In this document: positions 12,500-22,570 of the stretch, in pieces
How the letters are laid out: each line of letters begins with the position of its first letter
How positions within the stretch are numbered: the first letter of the stretch is position 1
Assembly: GCF_028389875.1 (NCBI RefSeq)
Contig: NC_084663.1
Span: 186,001 to 250,000, forward strand
Direction of reading: 5' to 3'
DNA length: 64,000 bases
From: Rhea pennata
Taxonomy: Eukaryota; Chordata; Aves; Rheiformes; Rheidae
Made by a program: the position numbers and the translations under genes
Notes under the pieces: model-generated
Seen by the model: only the letters and a program-made list of their open reading frames with translations
The model's database searches: none
Told to the model about the DNA's origin: nothing

Positions 12500-13037
12500 T
12501 AAACAGGTGCAGCTCTGCACCGCACCAGACCCTGACCCTCCCTCCGAGCTCTGCGGGGCTCTGCGGCGCGAGGTGCCTGGGCCGGCAAGGGGACAGGCCA
12601 GGCCGCCCCATGCTTCCCGGCAGCGAGGGGGCCACCGCCTTGTGCCTCACACTTGCCTTCCCCCGCCTGCCTGAGGACCATGCATAGGGGCTCGTGGGGA
12701 CCCCCACTTCCAAGAGCCCCTCCGTACGAGCGCCCAGAGCCGAGTGCGGGCCCGTGAGCAGCCCCGCCGCGGAAGAACCCCCGGCGCGGCTCCTTTAAGG
12801 CGCAGCCACGCGGCGGACTACAGCTTCCGTCACACCCCGCGGCTGCAGGATCACGTGGCCGCCCGCGCCGGTCACGTGGCGGCCAGCAGGTGCCGCGGCA
12901 GCTGGCTCGGTTCTGCCGCTCTCTGTGCAGCCTCGCTGGGCCGGCCGGCGCTGCGGCTGCGGCGGCAGGTTCACCCCTCCCCCCGCAGATAAGCGCGGTC
13001 TCAGCGGGCGGTGGCGTCTCCTGCGGGCGACAGGGCC
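12500..13037 (+). promoter_or_regulatory. ARSA CpG-island promoter
   Basis: GC- and CpG-rich sequence running into exon 1, with ACTACAGCTTCCG (ETS-type core, partial ZNF143-like context) near 12817, twin E-boxes at 12850-12880 and no TATA box. The transcription start is probably between ~12880 and 13030; this is inferred from position only. Confidence 0.75.
12850..12880. promoter_or_regulatory. Two CLEAR-like E-boxes upstream of ARSA
   Basis: CACGTG occurs at 12852-12857 and 12873-12878, in the contexts ATCACGTGGC and GTCACGTGGC. These are close to GTCACGTGAC, the CLEAR element bound by TFEB/TFE3 in lysosomal gene promoters. Spacing is exactly 21 bp, about two helical turns, placing both sites on one DNA face. 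Regulation by TFEB is inferred from motif and gene function. Confidence 0.65.
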
Positions 13038-16000
13038 ATGCAGCCGCCGCGACGGGGCCTGCTCTGGGCTCTGGGGCTGCTGGTCCTGCATGAGGCAGCC
13101 AGCGGCCCCCCCAACTTCGTGCTGCTCCTGGCCGACGACCTGGGCTTTGGGGACCTGGGGAGCTATGGGCACCCCTCCTCTGCCACGCCCAACCTGGACC
13201 TCATGGCCTCCCGTGGACTGCGGTTCACTGACTTCTACAGCAGCTCTGCGGTGTGCAGCCCCTCGCGGTACGTCTTGGCTGCTGCCAGCCCTGGGCTGCT
13301 GCCATCTGCCACAGGGCCCAATGGTGCAGCCAGCAGAGGCACCAAGGTGCTGCTTGACATCCTGAGGCAGAGCCGCAGCACTCTGGGGAGTGGGTGGCCA
13401 AGCAGCCTACTGCCATCAAGGAGGCCCAGAGATTCAGCTGCTGCCTAAGGGGACTGTGGATCCTGGCAGGCATGGGAGATGGCAGTGGCAGCTGTGAGAC
13501 CAGGCAGCTGAGCTAGCGGGTCCTTAGACGTGAGGACCATCAGTGGAGAAGAGATGTGGGCTGTTGAGTGGCATGGGGTACCCCCTGCACTGTGTCTGGG
13601 GGGTGATACCTGTCTCTTGTCTTACTCCTCTCATCTATAGGGCAGCCCTGCTGACAGGCCGGTTCCAGGTGCGCTCTGGGGTTTACCCTGGTGTGTTTAA
13701 CCCTGACTCCCGGGGAGGCCTGCCACTGTCTGAGATCACCATTGCGGAGGTGCTGAAGGCTGAGGGCTATGCCACAGCCATGGTTGGCAAGTGGCATCTG
13801 GGGCTGGGAATTAATGGCTCCTTCTTGCCCACCAACCAGGGCTTTGACCACTTCTTGGGGGTGCCCTACTCACATGACCAGGTAAGTGCTGGATCAAGTG
13901 TGTGAGGCCTGAAGTGCCCTGAATACAAGGCTCATATCTGAGAGTGCATGGACTAGGTTAGTGCTTTTGCTGACAGGTGGGAGGTTGCAGGACAGGGAGA
14001 TGGATGGTAGTGGGGAAAGCCTGCCTCTGAGGTGTTGCTGTGATAGAGCCATGTCTCAGGCTGTGGGTGACAGTGTGTGGGGATGTCAGCCCTTTGTCAA
14101 GGGAGAGCAGTCATGTGCTATGGATTGCATGAACGAGGGTTAGCTTTTGGTGTACAAAGAAACATCTGAATTGCTGTCAGGAGAAAATTGTATTGTGGCA
14201 GCATGGTCCTTTGGCAGTTTTGGGGTGAGCCTAGTCTATGGGCTTCTGGAAGGGGCTACCCAAGGGGTGCCTATGGACCTGGTGGTAGGCTGCTGTGAGA
14301 CTCTTTGCACTCCTCCTCACTGTTCTGCAATGCAGATAAAAGACAAAATGTTATTTTCTCTCTCCAGGGCCCCTGCCAGAATCTCACCTGCTTTCCGCCT
14401 GACATCAAGTGTTTTGGAACTTGTGACCAGGGCTTAGTGCCAGTGCCACTCCTCTGGAACCAGAGCATTGTGCAGCAGCCAATTTCCTTCCCTGATCTAG
14501 TGCCACTCTACAACAAATTCTCCCGGGACTTCATCACTGACTGTGCCCAGCGAGGCCTCCCCTTCCTGCTCTACTATGCCTCCCACGTAGGAGAGGGGGA
14601 AGGTTGCTCTGGGTAGAAGGGTGGGGGAGCGTCTGTCCTATGGGGAGAGCAGGGAAGCACTTTGACTCTTGCAGTCCCAGATGCATACTGAGAAGTCAGT
14701 ACCTGGAGGAAAGAAGGGGGAAATCCCTGCCGCAGCTGATTTGGAGTTGATGTTCCTGTGCTGAAGCTTTCTGACAGCACCATCCTGGTAATGTTCTTAG
14801 GCTGCTTCCATCTGGAGTTTTGCCTGCTCCTTGGGCTAGCAGTCCATCTGAGGCAAGGTCCCACCCTCTATGAAACTCCACATCCTCTGTTGGCACTGAG
14901 TTCCTTTGTGCTGTTTCTGAGAGGAGTTTCTGAAGCCTGGTGGCAAACCCTCTGTCATCTCATGGGTCTTGTCACATATCTTCATGTCCTAGCTAAGGTG
15001 TTCGCTGTCTGTAGGTGAGTATGGCAGCCAGGTGCAGCTTTGGCAGTTTGCACAGCAGTCTTCTCTCCCCTTTTCTCTAGCATACACACTACCCCCAGTT
15101 TGCAAGCCAGGAGTACACAGGGCAGTCACAGCGGGGGCCCTTTGGTGATGCTCTCTTGGAATTTGATGGCTCAGTGGGACAGTTGCTGCAGGCCTTGCAG
15201 GACAATGGTCTTACGGACAGGACCCTGGTGTTTTTCACCTCTGACAATGGGTGAGTGGGCTCAAGGGCGGACATCCTTCTTGGTAAGATTCTACTGCCTT
15301 GGTATGGCAGAGCTGGAACAAAGCACTGGGTGACTGGGACACAAGTGACATTATGTGGCATAACCTACATCTCTACCTGTGAGATCCTAGTGACCTGGAG
15401 TGAGGGAGGGAGTGAATGCTGTTCTGTATAGGACCTGTTGCATGAACCCTTCCTTGCCCCTCCCAATTCCCTTCCTGAGTGGGTGACCTTGGTCTCTAGT
15501 GCCTTGGTTGCTCATCTCGCACACCTCAGCCTCATCACACCATGCCACCTTCCTTGCAAGGTTGAGGAGGGTGGCAGGGTCACTCATTGGTGCCTTGTGT
15601 GTTGTGCCATGGCCCTGCTGACAGCATTAGGGAAGGGGTAGCATTGACCTGTGAGACTAACAGGAGATTGTTCCTCTGTCTTCCCTCACAGCCCTTCCAC
15701 TTTGCGGATGGCACGTGGGGGCAGCTCTGGCCTTCTGAGGTGTGGGAAGGGAACAACATATGAAGGTGGCATGCGGGAACCAGCAGTAGCTTATTGGCCA
15801 GGCCACATCATTCCAGGTGAGACTTGGTGCCGCTTGTCTTTTGCATGCTGATGCCAGCTGGAGTACAGGGTACTGTTAAAGCCCAACTTTTCTGGGGCAG
15901 GTAGAGGAGATGAGAGAAGTGACGATGACAGGGATGGGAATGGGATCAGGTGCTTGAACCTTTCCTTGTGCCTTGCTGTGGTGATAGGAGTGACCCATGA

Positions 16001-17052
16001 GCTGGCAAGCACCCTGGACATCCTGCCAACACTGACTGCTCTGGCTGGAGTGGCTCTTCCCAGCATTGCCCTGGACGGCTATGACTTGAGTCCTGTGCTG
16101 TTTGGATCGGGGAAGGTGAGTTCTACAGGCAAGTTCTGGCTAGCGCAGCACATAGAGGCTGAGTGTGGGGCAGGGGCTGGGGCAGGGGCTGTCTGCCTGG
16201 TGAGTAGCCCCAGCTGAGGGTCTGGGGAGAGAGCCATGAGCTGAGAGGTTTTCTGGCCCAGGCCATGCCATGGAGTTCCTGGGCTTCTCCAATTTGCTCT
16301 GAGGCGTGCTCTAACAACTGCAGCATGTTGTCAAGCCAAACATCCAGGGCTGCAGTGCCTGGACATAATCCCAATTCCTTCAAGTTGGGAGCAAGTAGGA
16401 TGCTGTTGCTCATTGCTACCCCTGCCCCATCCTGGCTATAATGTCAGGGTTCCTATATGACTCCCTAGAGCCTCCATGTGGTCCTGTCCTCCAGCCTCAC
16501 AGCCATATAGGTGACCTTGGCTCTGTTGCTTCCCACAGAGTCCCCGTCAGATGATGTTCTATTATCCACCAACCCCTGATCAACTGCACGGCCCCTTTGC
16601 TGTCAGGCTTGGGAAGTACAAGGCTCATTACTTCACACAAGGTCAGCGCTCCTCTCCTCTGCATGGGTGACTTGATGAAGTCCAATCTGGTTTTGCTGTC
16701 CAAATCTTAGTGAGATGAAACTGAGCTGCTCTTGGGGGCTTCTTTTGCAGGTTCCTTTCACAGTGATACCACCCCTGACCAGGCCTGCCATGGGCTGACC
16801 CCACTTACTCCCCACGTGCCCCCGCTACTCTTTGATCTGGAGTCGGACCCTGCAGAGCACTATGACTTGGTGCAGAGTGGTGCAGGGCCGGAAGTTCTGC
16901 AAGTGCTGAAGGAGATCAAACTGCAAAAGGTGCTTTTTGAACAGCGTATGGAGTTTGGAGAAAGCCAGATGAGGAAAGGCAGAGATCCTGCCCTGCAGCC
17001 CTGCTGCAACCCAGACTGCACCCCCAAGCCATCCTGCTGCCATTGCTCCTAG
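13038..17052 (+). CDS. ARSA: Arylsulfatase A (lysosomal cerebroside-sulfatase)
   Basis: Eight exons: 13038-13267, 13641-13881, 14368-14586, 15081-15250, 15692-15816, 15988-16115, 16539-16641 and 16751-17052. They sum to 505 codons plus stop, the usual length of vertebrate ARSA. A signal peptide (about residues 1-22) precedes the metal-binding LADDLG (Asp33, Asp34). CSPSR at 73-77 is the sulfatase signature whose Cys73 becomes formylglycine; the arginine codon is split by intron 1. GKWHLG supplies Lys127 and His129, NLTC at 162 is a conserved glycosylation site, TSDNG gives the Asp/Asn metal ligands, and [14 protein letters not shown] carries the second active-site lysine. The C-terminus is cysteine-rich ([15 protein letters not shown]). 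ATG 13038 is chosen because it begins the signal peptide. Known role: desulfation of sulfatide in lysosomes. It sits in the spacer between the two acrosin arms, on the same strand as RABL2. Confidence 0.97.
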
Positions 17053-17519
17053 CCTTCTGCTGCCCCAGTTGCTTCACACTCCCACCCTATCCCAGACCTA
17101 TCTACCAGCGCCCTGTACTAACTGAGTTCAGCCATAGAGCTGCCTGGAGCTTTGGCTCAGTGACACCCCTGACAATGGGGTACTGGTCTGGCAAGCTGTG
17201 AGTTGGGGAGGGTATCAACCCTCCTAGAGGGAGGTCATTAGACACACTGCACTCCACACTGCACTGCCAGGCTGAGGTCTCTTTACAGAAATACTGACTT
17301 GTTCAGGGAGGGACCATAATACAGCCTCATCTCCAGACTCAGCACAGCTTCATTCAAACCATGATAAAGATGAAACAAAGGGTATGCCATGGTATCCTCA
17401 GATCCCAACTTGCTGGAGGTGTGCTATGTCACCCTGAACGGGAACAGACATGGGAGCTACAGTAAAACTATCTGACAAGGGCCATGAGCACCCAGTTTTG
17501 CTATTTCAGATGCTGCTAC
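17053..17519 (+). other. ARSA 3' UTR and spacer
   Basis: Non-coding sequence after the ARSA stop codon. No canonical AATAAA is obvious before the right arm begins; the faint match of GCATCTGAAATA (left ~12168) with its inverse near 17505 marks the decayed inner edge of the palindrome. Confidence 0.5.
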
Positions 17520-18091
17520 CTGCTTAATCTCAGGTTGACATGTTATTACTGATGTGACTTCCTAGATACCACTGCCCTTGCCAGATTCCACTCCCTATAC
17601 ATCCCTTCAGTTATCTATGAAGCTTGGCCAACTCTCACATGACTCCCCCTAATCAGTTGTGAAATCCAGCTGTGCCTTGTAATGCTGTCTGTAACTCATC
17701 AGCTTCTCACTGTTACTTGTTATGTTCAGCAGTTTCTCATACTGAAACTCATGTTCAGGAGTTTCTCTTGGTCTACTCAGTTAGCAAATCCTTTAGCCAG
17801 GGCCTAGTCATCTGCTTGCCCACCTTAACGCTTTCACCAAAAGTCATCTTCATGCCACATCATTTTTCCCTAGCCTCAGTATGCCAGCCTTCTCCATCCC
17901 ATTGCTGCCTGCGTGGCTCTGAGCAACTTCCTCTCTGACTGGGCAGAATTTCAGCCCATCGGGTGACTTTTTGCAATTGTGGCCAACTGGCTGCATGCAA
18001 CCTCGTTTTTCAGGTGCTGTCTATGAAAATCCTTGCTATGCCCCCAAGACAGAACTGGACTGAGGAATGGTCAGCTGTGAGAATAGGCAAC

Positions 18092-18097
18092 TTTATT
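18092..18097 (-). terminator. Polyadenylation signal of ACR copy 2
   Basis: TTTATT on the + strand (AATAAA on the - strand), the mirror of 11910-11915. Confidence 0.75.
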
Positions 18098-18260
18098 TCT
18101 GGAATTGTGTAAACTTTCAGAGTTTGTAGGCAGTCGAGAGAGGGTGAGCTGTGCAGAGCAGGCCTAGGCCCTGGGGTTGCCTCTGGATCAGTGGGCATTG
18201 CCCCAGAAGCAAATGGTAACCATATATGCAGCCTGCCCTGTGTCCTGTTTGTCTTGCTGC

Positions 18261-20692
18261 TTAAACCTCGCTTTCCTTTATAACCTGAAGCAGCTCCTGC
18301 AGCAGAGCAAAGAAGTCCACCAACTTGTTGCGTGGAAATGGGCAGGAGCCAGGCCTGCTTGCATCTGCAGGTATTGGCCTTGGCTTCTGGAATGGGCCTG
18401 AGGCAGACACTGGTGGTGCACTTGTCTGCCCTGCTGGCCGTAGTCCCATATGGACCAGGATCCAGTCGCGATAGTGCTGGGTGGAAGTGTAGATTCCAGG
18501 CTGATGTGCTCTCCCGCAGCCTGTTCCCCAGCTGGTGACACCAACAAGCCAGTAGTAGTCGGCAGTTCTATCTTTGCATACAAGGGGGCCACCGCTGTCA
18601 CCCTGCAGTGCAGGAGAGAGGTTTAAGGTGTTGCTGGGTGGCCAGTGTGAGCACTACAACTAGGGCTGCTTCTCTCTAACAGCACTTCCCAGAGCTGTCT
18701 GCACTGCACGCAGAGGCACGTCTCAGCTGCTGGAGCCTACAGAAGCTCGTTGGGGAAGGGCCCGTGGGCCTGTAAGGTAGGGTTCTCTCTCATGTCTGCA
18801 CAGTGATCCTGGGGGTGTGGATTAGGGTTGTTCCAGGGAGAGGATCTGGACCTGTGGAGCACCAAGAGCACTGGATGGTCTCTCTGGGGAGAGCCCAAGG
18901 CACCTGGGGCAAGGGGACCTCTCGTCTAGGACCTGCAGAGGGGAAGGGGAGGTGAGCGCTGTCACTGGTGGGACCCAGAGATGGATGAGTAGCTGGCCAG
19001 GCAGAGCATAGGCAGCATACATTGAGAAGTTATGACAGGGCTGCACCCGCTGCTGTGGGCTGGCTTGTTGCACCTTCCTACCTGGCAAGTGTCGATGCCA
19101 CCCTGCTGATAGCCAGCACACAGGTTGGTGTTCCTGACGGCCCCTGCATACCATTGGCTGCTGTTGCAGATGTGGTTGTCAATGAGGTGGACAAGGGCCT
19201 CCTGCAGGATGGCAGGTCGTATCTTAGCTGTGGGCATATAAAGGAATTGGTACCTGGCAGCATGTTGCCATTTCACCCTCCTTGTCTGGGTCACCGCCTT
19301 TCAAAGGACCTGGTTTTGGATCTTGCAAGGCATATTTACTGATGCTTCCCATCTCTTGCTTTGGGTAATGGGTCAAGGCTAACTCTCTACAAGCATATGT
19401 CCCTTTGGGTTGGCCCTGGGTTTTGCCTCTGCTGTCTGGGTAGCCCAGCCCCTGTCTCGACAGTATGTCGAGCCTGCACTCAGGGAACACCAGCACTTGT
19501 TGGGAACTTACATCCTTCCTCCATGGCACCCCAACCGCTGATGTAGCAAGGTGACAGCTCTGACACTCGCAGCGAGCCATCGGGCACACAGGCAAGCTGT
19601 ATATAGTAGCTGCACTGCACTGGTTGGTCCAATTCCAGCAAGGCAATGTCGTTTCTCTGTGAGCGATTATTATAGTGTTCATGCGTCACTAGCCTCTTAA
19701 TATTGCGCACTTGGACCTCAGGGCCCATCTGAAGCAAACTGGAGGCACCAACCACTATACGCCACATCTCGACATAGCTGGAAGGGAGATGGAGAGAGGG
19801 GTTAGAGAGAGCAGAGCCATCCACTGTAGGAAAATGGCAGTTCCAACTGTTCCGGGTTTACAGTAGGGAGAGGGATGCAGTTATAGCCTTGCATGGAGGC
19901 ATAATGTCCTTGTATGCCTTGGGCACTGGGAACGTTGAGAATAGGCTACTAGGAAGCAGTGGCACAAGCCCAGCCTTCTCAAGGGAAACCCTCCTGCTGG
20001 AGTATTTTAAATGCCCAGTCGCTATGGGTGCTGTGAAGCAGATGGCTGGGAGGAGGCTGATGTGCAACAGCCAGGGCACCTGCCTGTGTTGTGGGGACAT
20101 CCCCATTCCCTGTGCATCCTTACGTGGCATTTATGAAGCAGTGAGCTGCTGTGAGGACCCACTGTGGGCTGATGAGAGTCCCTCCACATATGTGCCCGGT
20201 GCCTCTTCTCCAGGGGACCTGGATGCTGACAATCCAGGGCCAGGACCCTGGCTGAGCATCCGTACCACCAACGACGCGCATTGTGTTGTGTTGAGAGGCC
20301 ATGGGCCGAACTCCACAGGTCCCTCTGTAATCAGAAACTCATTAGTACCATGCTTGACTGCTCCCCACTCTGCTCAGGCTGAAGGTTGTCCGTTGTCCCT
20401 CCTGCTCCCCACCCCATGTGGCAGCATGTGGACAGTGGGGCCAAGGCACACTGTGTGGTGTGCAACTGTAGCCCTGCAGTGAGCTGTGCTGGGAGCCTGG
20501 GTGCTGGAGAGGAGCTGAGCCTCCTGCCCTGGGTTGCGGAGCCTCCCATGCAGCCAGGGGGCAAGTAGGCTCCCTGCAAGGCTCCCCCAAACATGCTCTC
20601 CCATGGCCTCAGGCTACTTACCCACAGCTGTTCTGTGCATTGTGTGCAGGCCAGCACGTGGCCAGCACCAAGAGGAGGGGGAACAACTTCAT
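18261..20692 (-). CDS. ACR: Acrosin copy 2 (inverted paralogue)
   Basis: Five exons on the minus strand: 20622-20692, 20124-20324, 19512-19777, 19082-19227 and 18261-18602; 341 residues, intact. His/Asp/Ser triad, the specificity Asp and R|VVGG activation site are all kept. Compared with copy 1 the signal peptide and catalytic core are almost identical. The mature N-terminus reads [10 protein letters not shown] (copy 1 [10 protein letters not shown]), the residues before the activation site read SQHNTMR (copy 1 SYYSMMR), and exon 3 has E113Q and Y125H. The last ~70 residues differ strongly and end [14 protein letters not shown]. Intron 2 is 346 bp against 85 bp. If the window is compared with inverted human 22q13.33, this copy has the orientation expected for ACR, so copy 1 may be the derived one. 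Both look functional. Confidence 0.94.
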
Positions 20693-21269
20693 CTTCCCCA
20701 GCGGCATGAGGCAACTGCTGGTGCCCCAGTCTTCTCACACCAGTGCAGCAGCCGAGCACGCTGCCTGCGGTGTCCGCGTTGGCCCGGTGCCGTGGCGCTG
20801 AGACCGATGTCACAGAGCTGCTTGTTCCGGAGTGCTGGGCCATCACAGTGCTCTGTGGTGTGCTGTGGTGCGCTGTGGTGCACACTCTGCACCATCAGTG
20901 GGGCCAGTGCAGAGGGCTTGTGAGCAGGAGCGGAGCCAACAGCTGTGGGCACTGGGACTGGATGCCCAGAGAGCCCCCACCAAACACTGCTCATGGGATG
21001 AGAACATGCAGCCCTGGGGCAGACAGCACTGCCCGACTCCCAGCACCCCCTCTTCTAACAACCAGCAGGAGAAAACTGTGACATTGCAACCCACTTGGGA
21101 GGTTGGCTGCCACTGTGTGCTTTGCTGGGCCCCTGGTCTTTTCCAAAACATGCACCCCACCGAACACAGCTACTACTGACTATGTGCACCCTTGGTAGGT
21201 GTTGAAGATCCAAACAGCCAACAAGCAGTGATGTGGAAGAAGGATGAAGAGTGCACATTCTTCATATGC

Positions 21270-21860
21270 ATGTTTTTGTATGCCCACACAATGTATGTGT
21301 GTGCATGTGTATACATTCAGTGTGTGTGTGTGTGTCTGTATGTATGTGCATGCACATGCACTCTGCAGGCTCATAGCTGTGCACGCTGTTCTGAGTGTGC
21401 ACACACTTTGTATGCAGTTACAACGTGAGTGTACTCTGTGTATGGATGCACGATATTTGTATGCATTGTGTCAGTGCACACTGCTTCTGTGCATCCAGTG
21501 TTTGGGTAGCTGAATCTGAGTGTGTGCACACTATGTCTATGTATTCACACTGTGTGAAAGTGTGAAGTGTTTGCATTCATTCCATGCATATGCAGCAGGC
21601 TGTGTGTGTGTGTGTGTGCGCACGTGCATGTGCGCATGTATGCGTTATGTGTTTGCAAGCACTCTGTGCATGCTGTGCGTGCACATATGTATTGTGTGCA
21701 AACACTGCAGGCCGCATGCTGTGGACTGTGAGCATTAGTGGCATTAGTGTGCGTGTATGCATGCATGTGTGCGCATGTATGTGTGCGTGTGTGCGTGTGT
21801 GCGCGTGCTTGCGTGTGTGGGGGGGTAGGTGCGCGTGTGTGCGTGCGTTCGCGAGCGCAC
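21270..21860. repeat. TG/GC-rich alternating purine-pyrimidine tract
   Basis: About 590 bp of interrupted (TG)n, (GCGT)n and TGTGTGCATG-type sequence beginning ~210 bp beyond the outer end of the palindrome. Long alternating purine/pyrimidine runs such as GTGTGTGTGTGTGTGCGC can adopt Z-DNA. Open frames within it are repeat by-products. Confidence 0.9.
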
Positions 21861-21877
21861 GCCGTATCCTCCCGCCG

Positions 21878-21892
21878 CCGCCAGGGGGCGCC
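21878..21892 (+). promoter_or_regulatory. Strong CTCF-like site
   Basis: CCGCCAGGGGGCGCC fits the vertebrate CTCF core (CCASYAGRKGGCRS) at essentially every constrained position. It lies in a short CpG-rich block (21840-21950). Occupancy is inferred. Confidence 0.7.
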
Positions 21893-21949
21893 GCTGCCCC
21901 ACCGGACCGCCGCCTCTCGGGTCACGGCACCGCGGCACTGCTCGCTGTC

Positions 21950-22075
21950 CTTGCTCACCAGCATCGTGCTCCGGCACTGCACACCAGCACCGCTCACCGG
22001 CGTCGCACATCACCACTGCTCACCAGCATCGCTCATCAGCACCGGCATCGTGCACTGGCACCACATACTGCAGCT
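21950..22075. repeat. Short imperfect minisatellite
   Basis: Degenerate copies of a ~15-bp unit related to GCTCACCAGCATC(G) (for example GCTCACCAGCATCG, GCTCATCAGCACCG, GCACACCAGCACCG). Non-coding. Confidence 0.6.
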
Positions 22076-22379
22076 GCCCCACCGTGGGCCCCAGTTTGAG
22101 GAGCGCCCATCTTTCCAGGAATCCTAGCCTGGCCATGAGGGATGATAGGGCATCCAGAGGGCTGTGCCAGGATCCCTGCTGTTCTTGGGGTTACAGCAGG
22201 GCAGTGGGTGATCCAGTGGTCCCTGAGTGGCTGAACGGATCCTGTGTGCAACCCTGGCCCCTGGGCCCTGTTTTTCTGGGACACTCCCATCTGCTGATTC
22301 TGACTCTACACAGGATGCCTCCTGCTGCATATGTACAAAGTGTCTCCCATCACAAGGAGCAGTCCATGGCTGGTAGATG

Positions 22380-22570
22380 GGAACTAATCAAATACATGCA
22401 AATCATGATAGCTAGAGCTACTGCACTCTGAGTTTTGCAAAGAAGCTAAAACACTTTGCAGGAAATCTGACTTCAGAACTTTGATCTCAGATAATTGTGC
22501 CACCTCACTGTTTTTAATGAGCACTGTTCCCTTCTGGAATATGGAAACTAGTAAAATCCTCCAATCAATT
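22380..22570. promoter_or_regulatory. AT-rich island with octamer motif, putative conserved non-coding element
   Basis: A perfect POU octamer ATGCAAAT (22396-22403) sits inside CATGCAAATCATG, followed by TAATGAGCAC and CTCCAATCAATTTC. Composition drops sharply from the GC-rich surroundings. Enhancer function is inferred from motif content only. Confidence 0.4.

Larger units (their letters stand above)
17520..21058. repeat. Right arm of inverted duplication
   Basis: Inverted copy of 9207-12140, about 0.6 kb longer than the left arm. The extra length is mainly an ~340-bp block near 17600-17940 and a 261-bp block in ACR-2 intron 2 (about 19815-20075). The outer edge at ~21058 matches left position 9207 (CTGGGAGT/CTGGGAGC...GGTGCTG). 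Beyond it the two sides share nothing. Confidence 0.95.

Noticed and set aside
13011-13037. Nine-codon upstream extension of ARSA (GTG start)
   Set aside because: Begins with GTG, and ATG 13038 directly starts a normal signal peptide.
21520-22431. Open frames of up to ~200 codons over the TG tract
   Set aside because: Simple-sequence translation (CVCVC, HTHTH) continuing into CpG-rich non-coding DNA.
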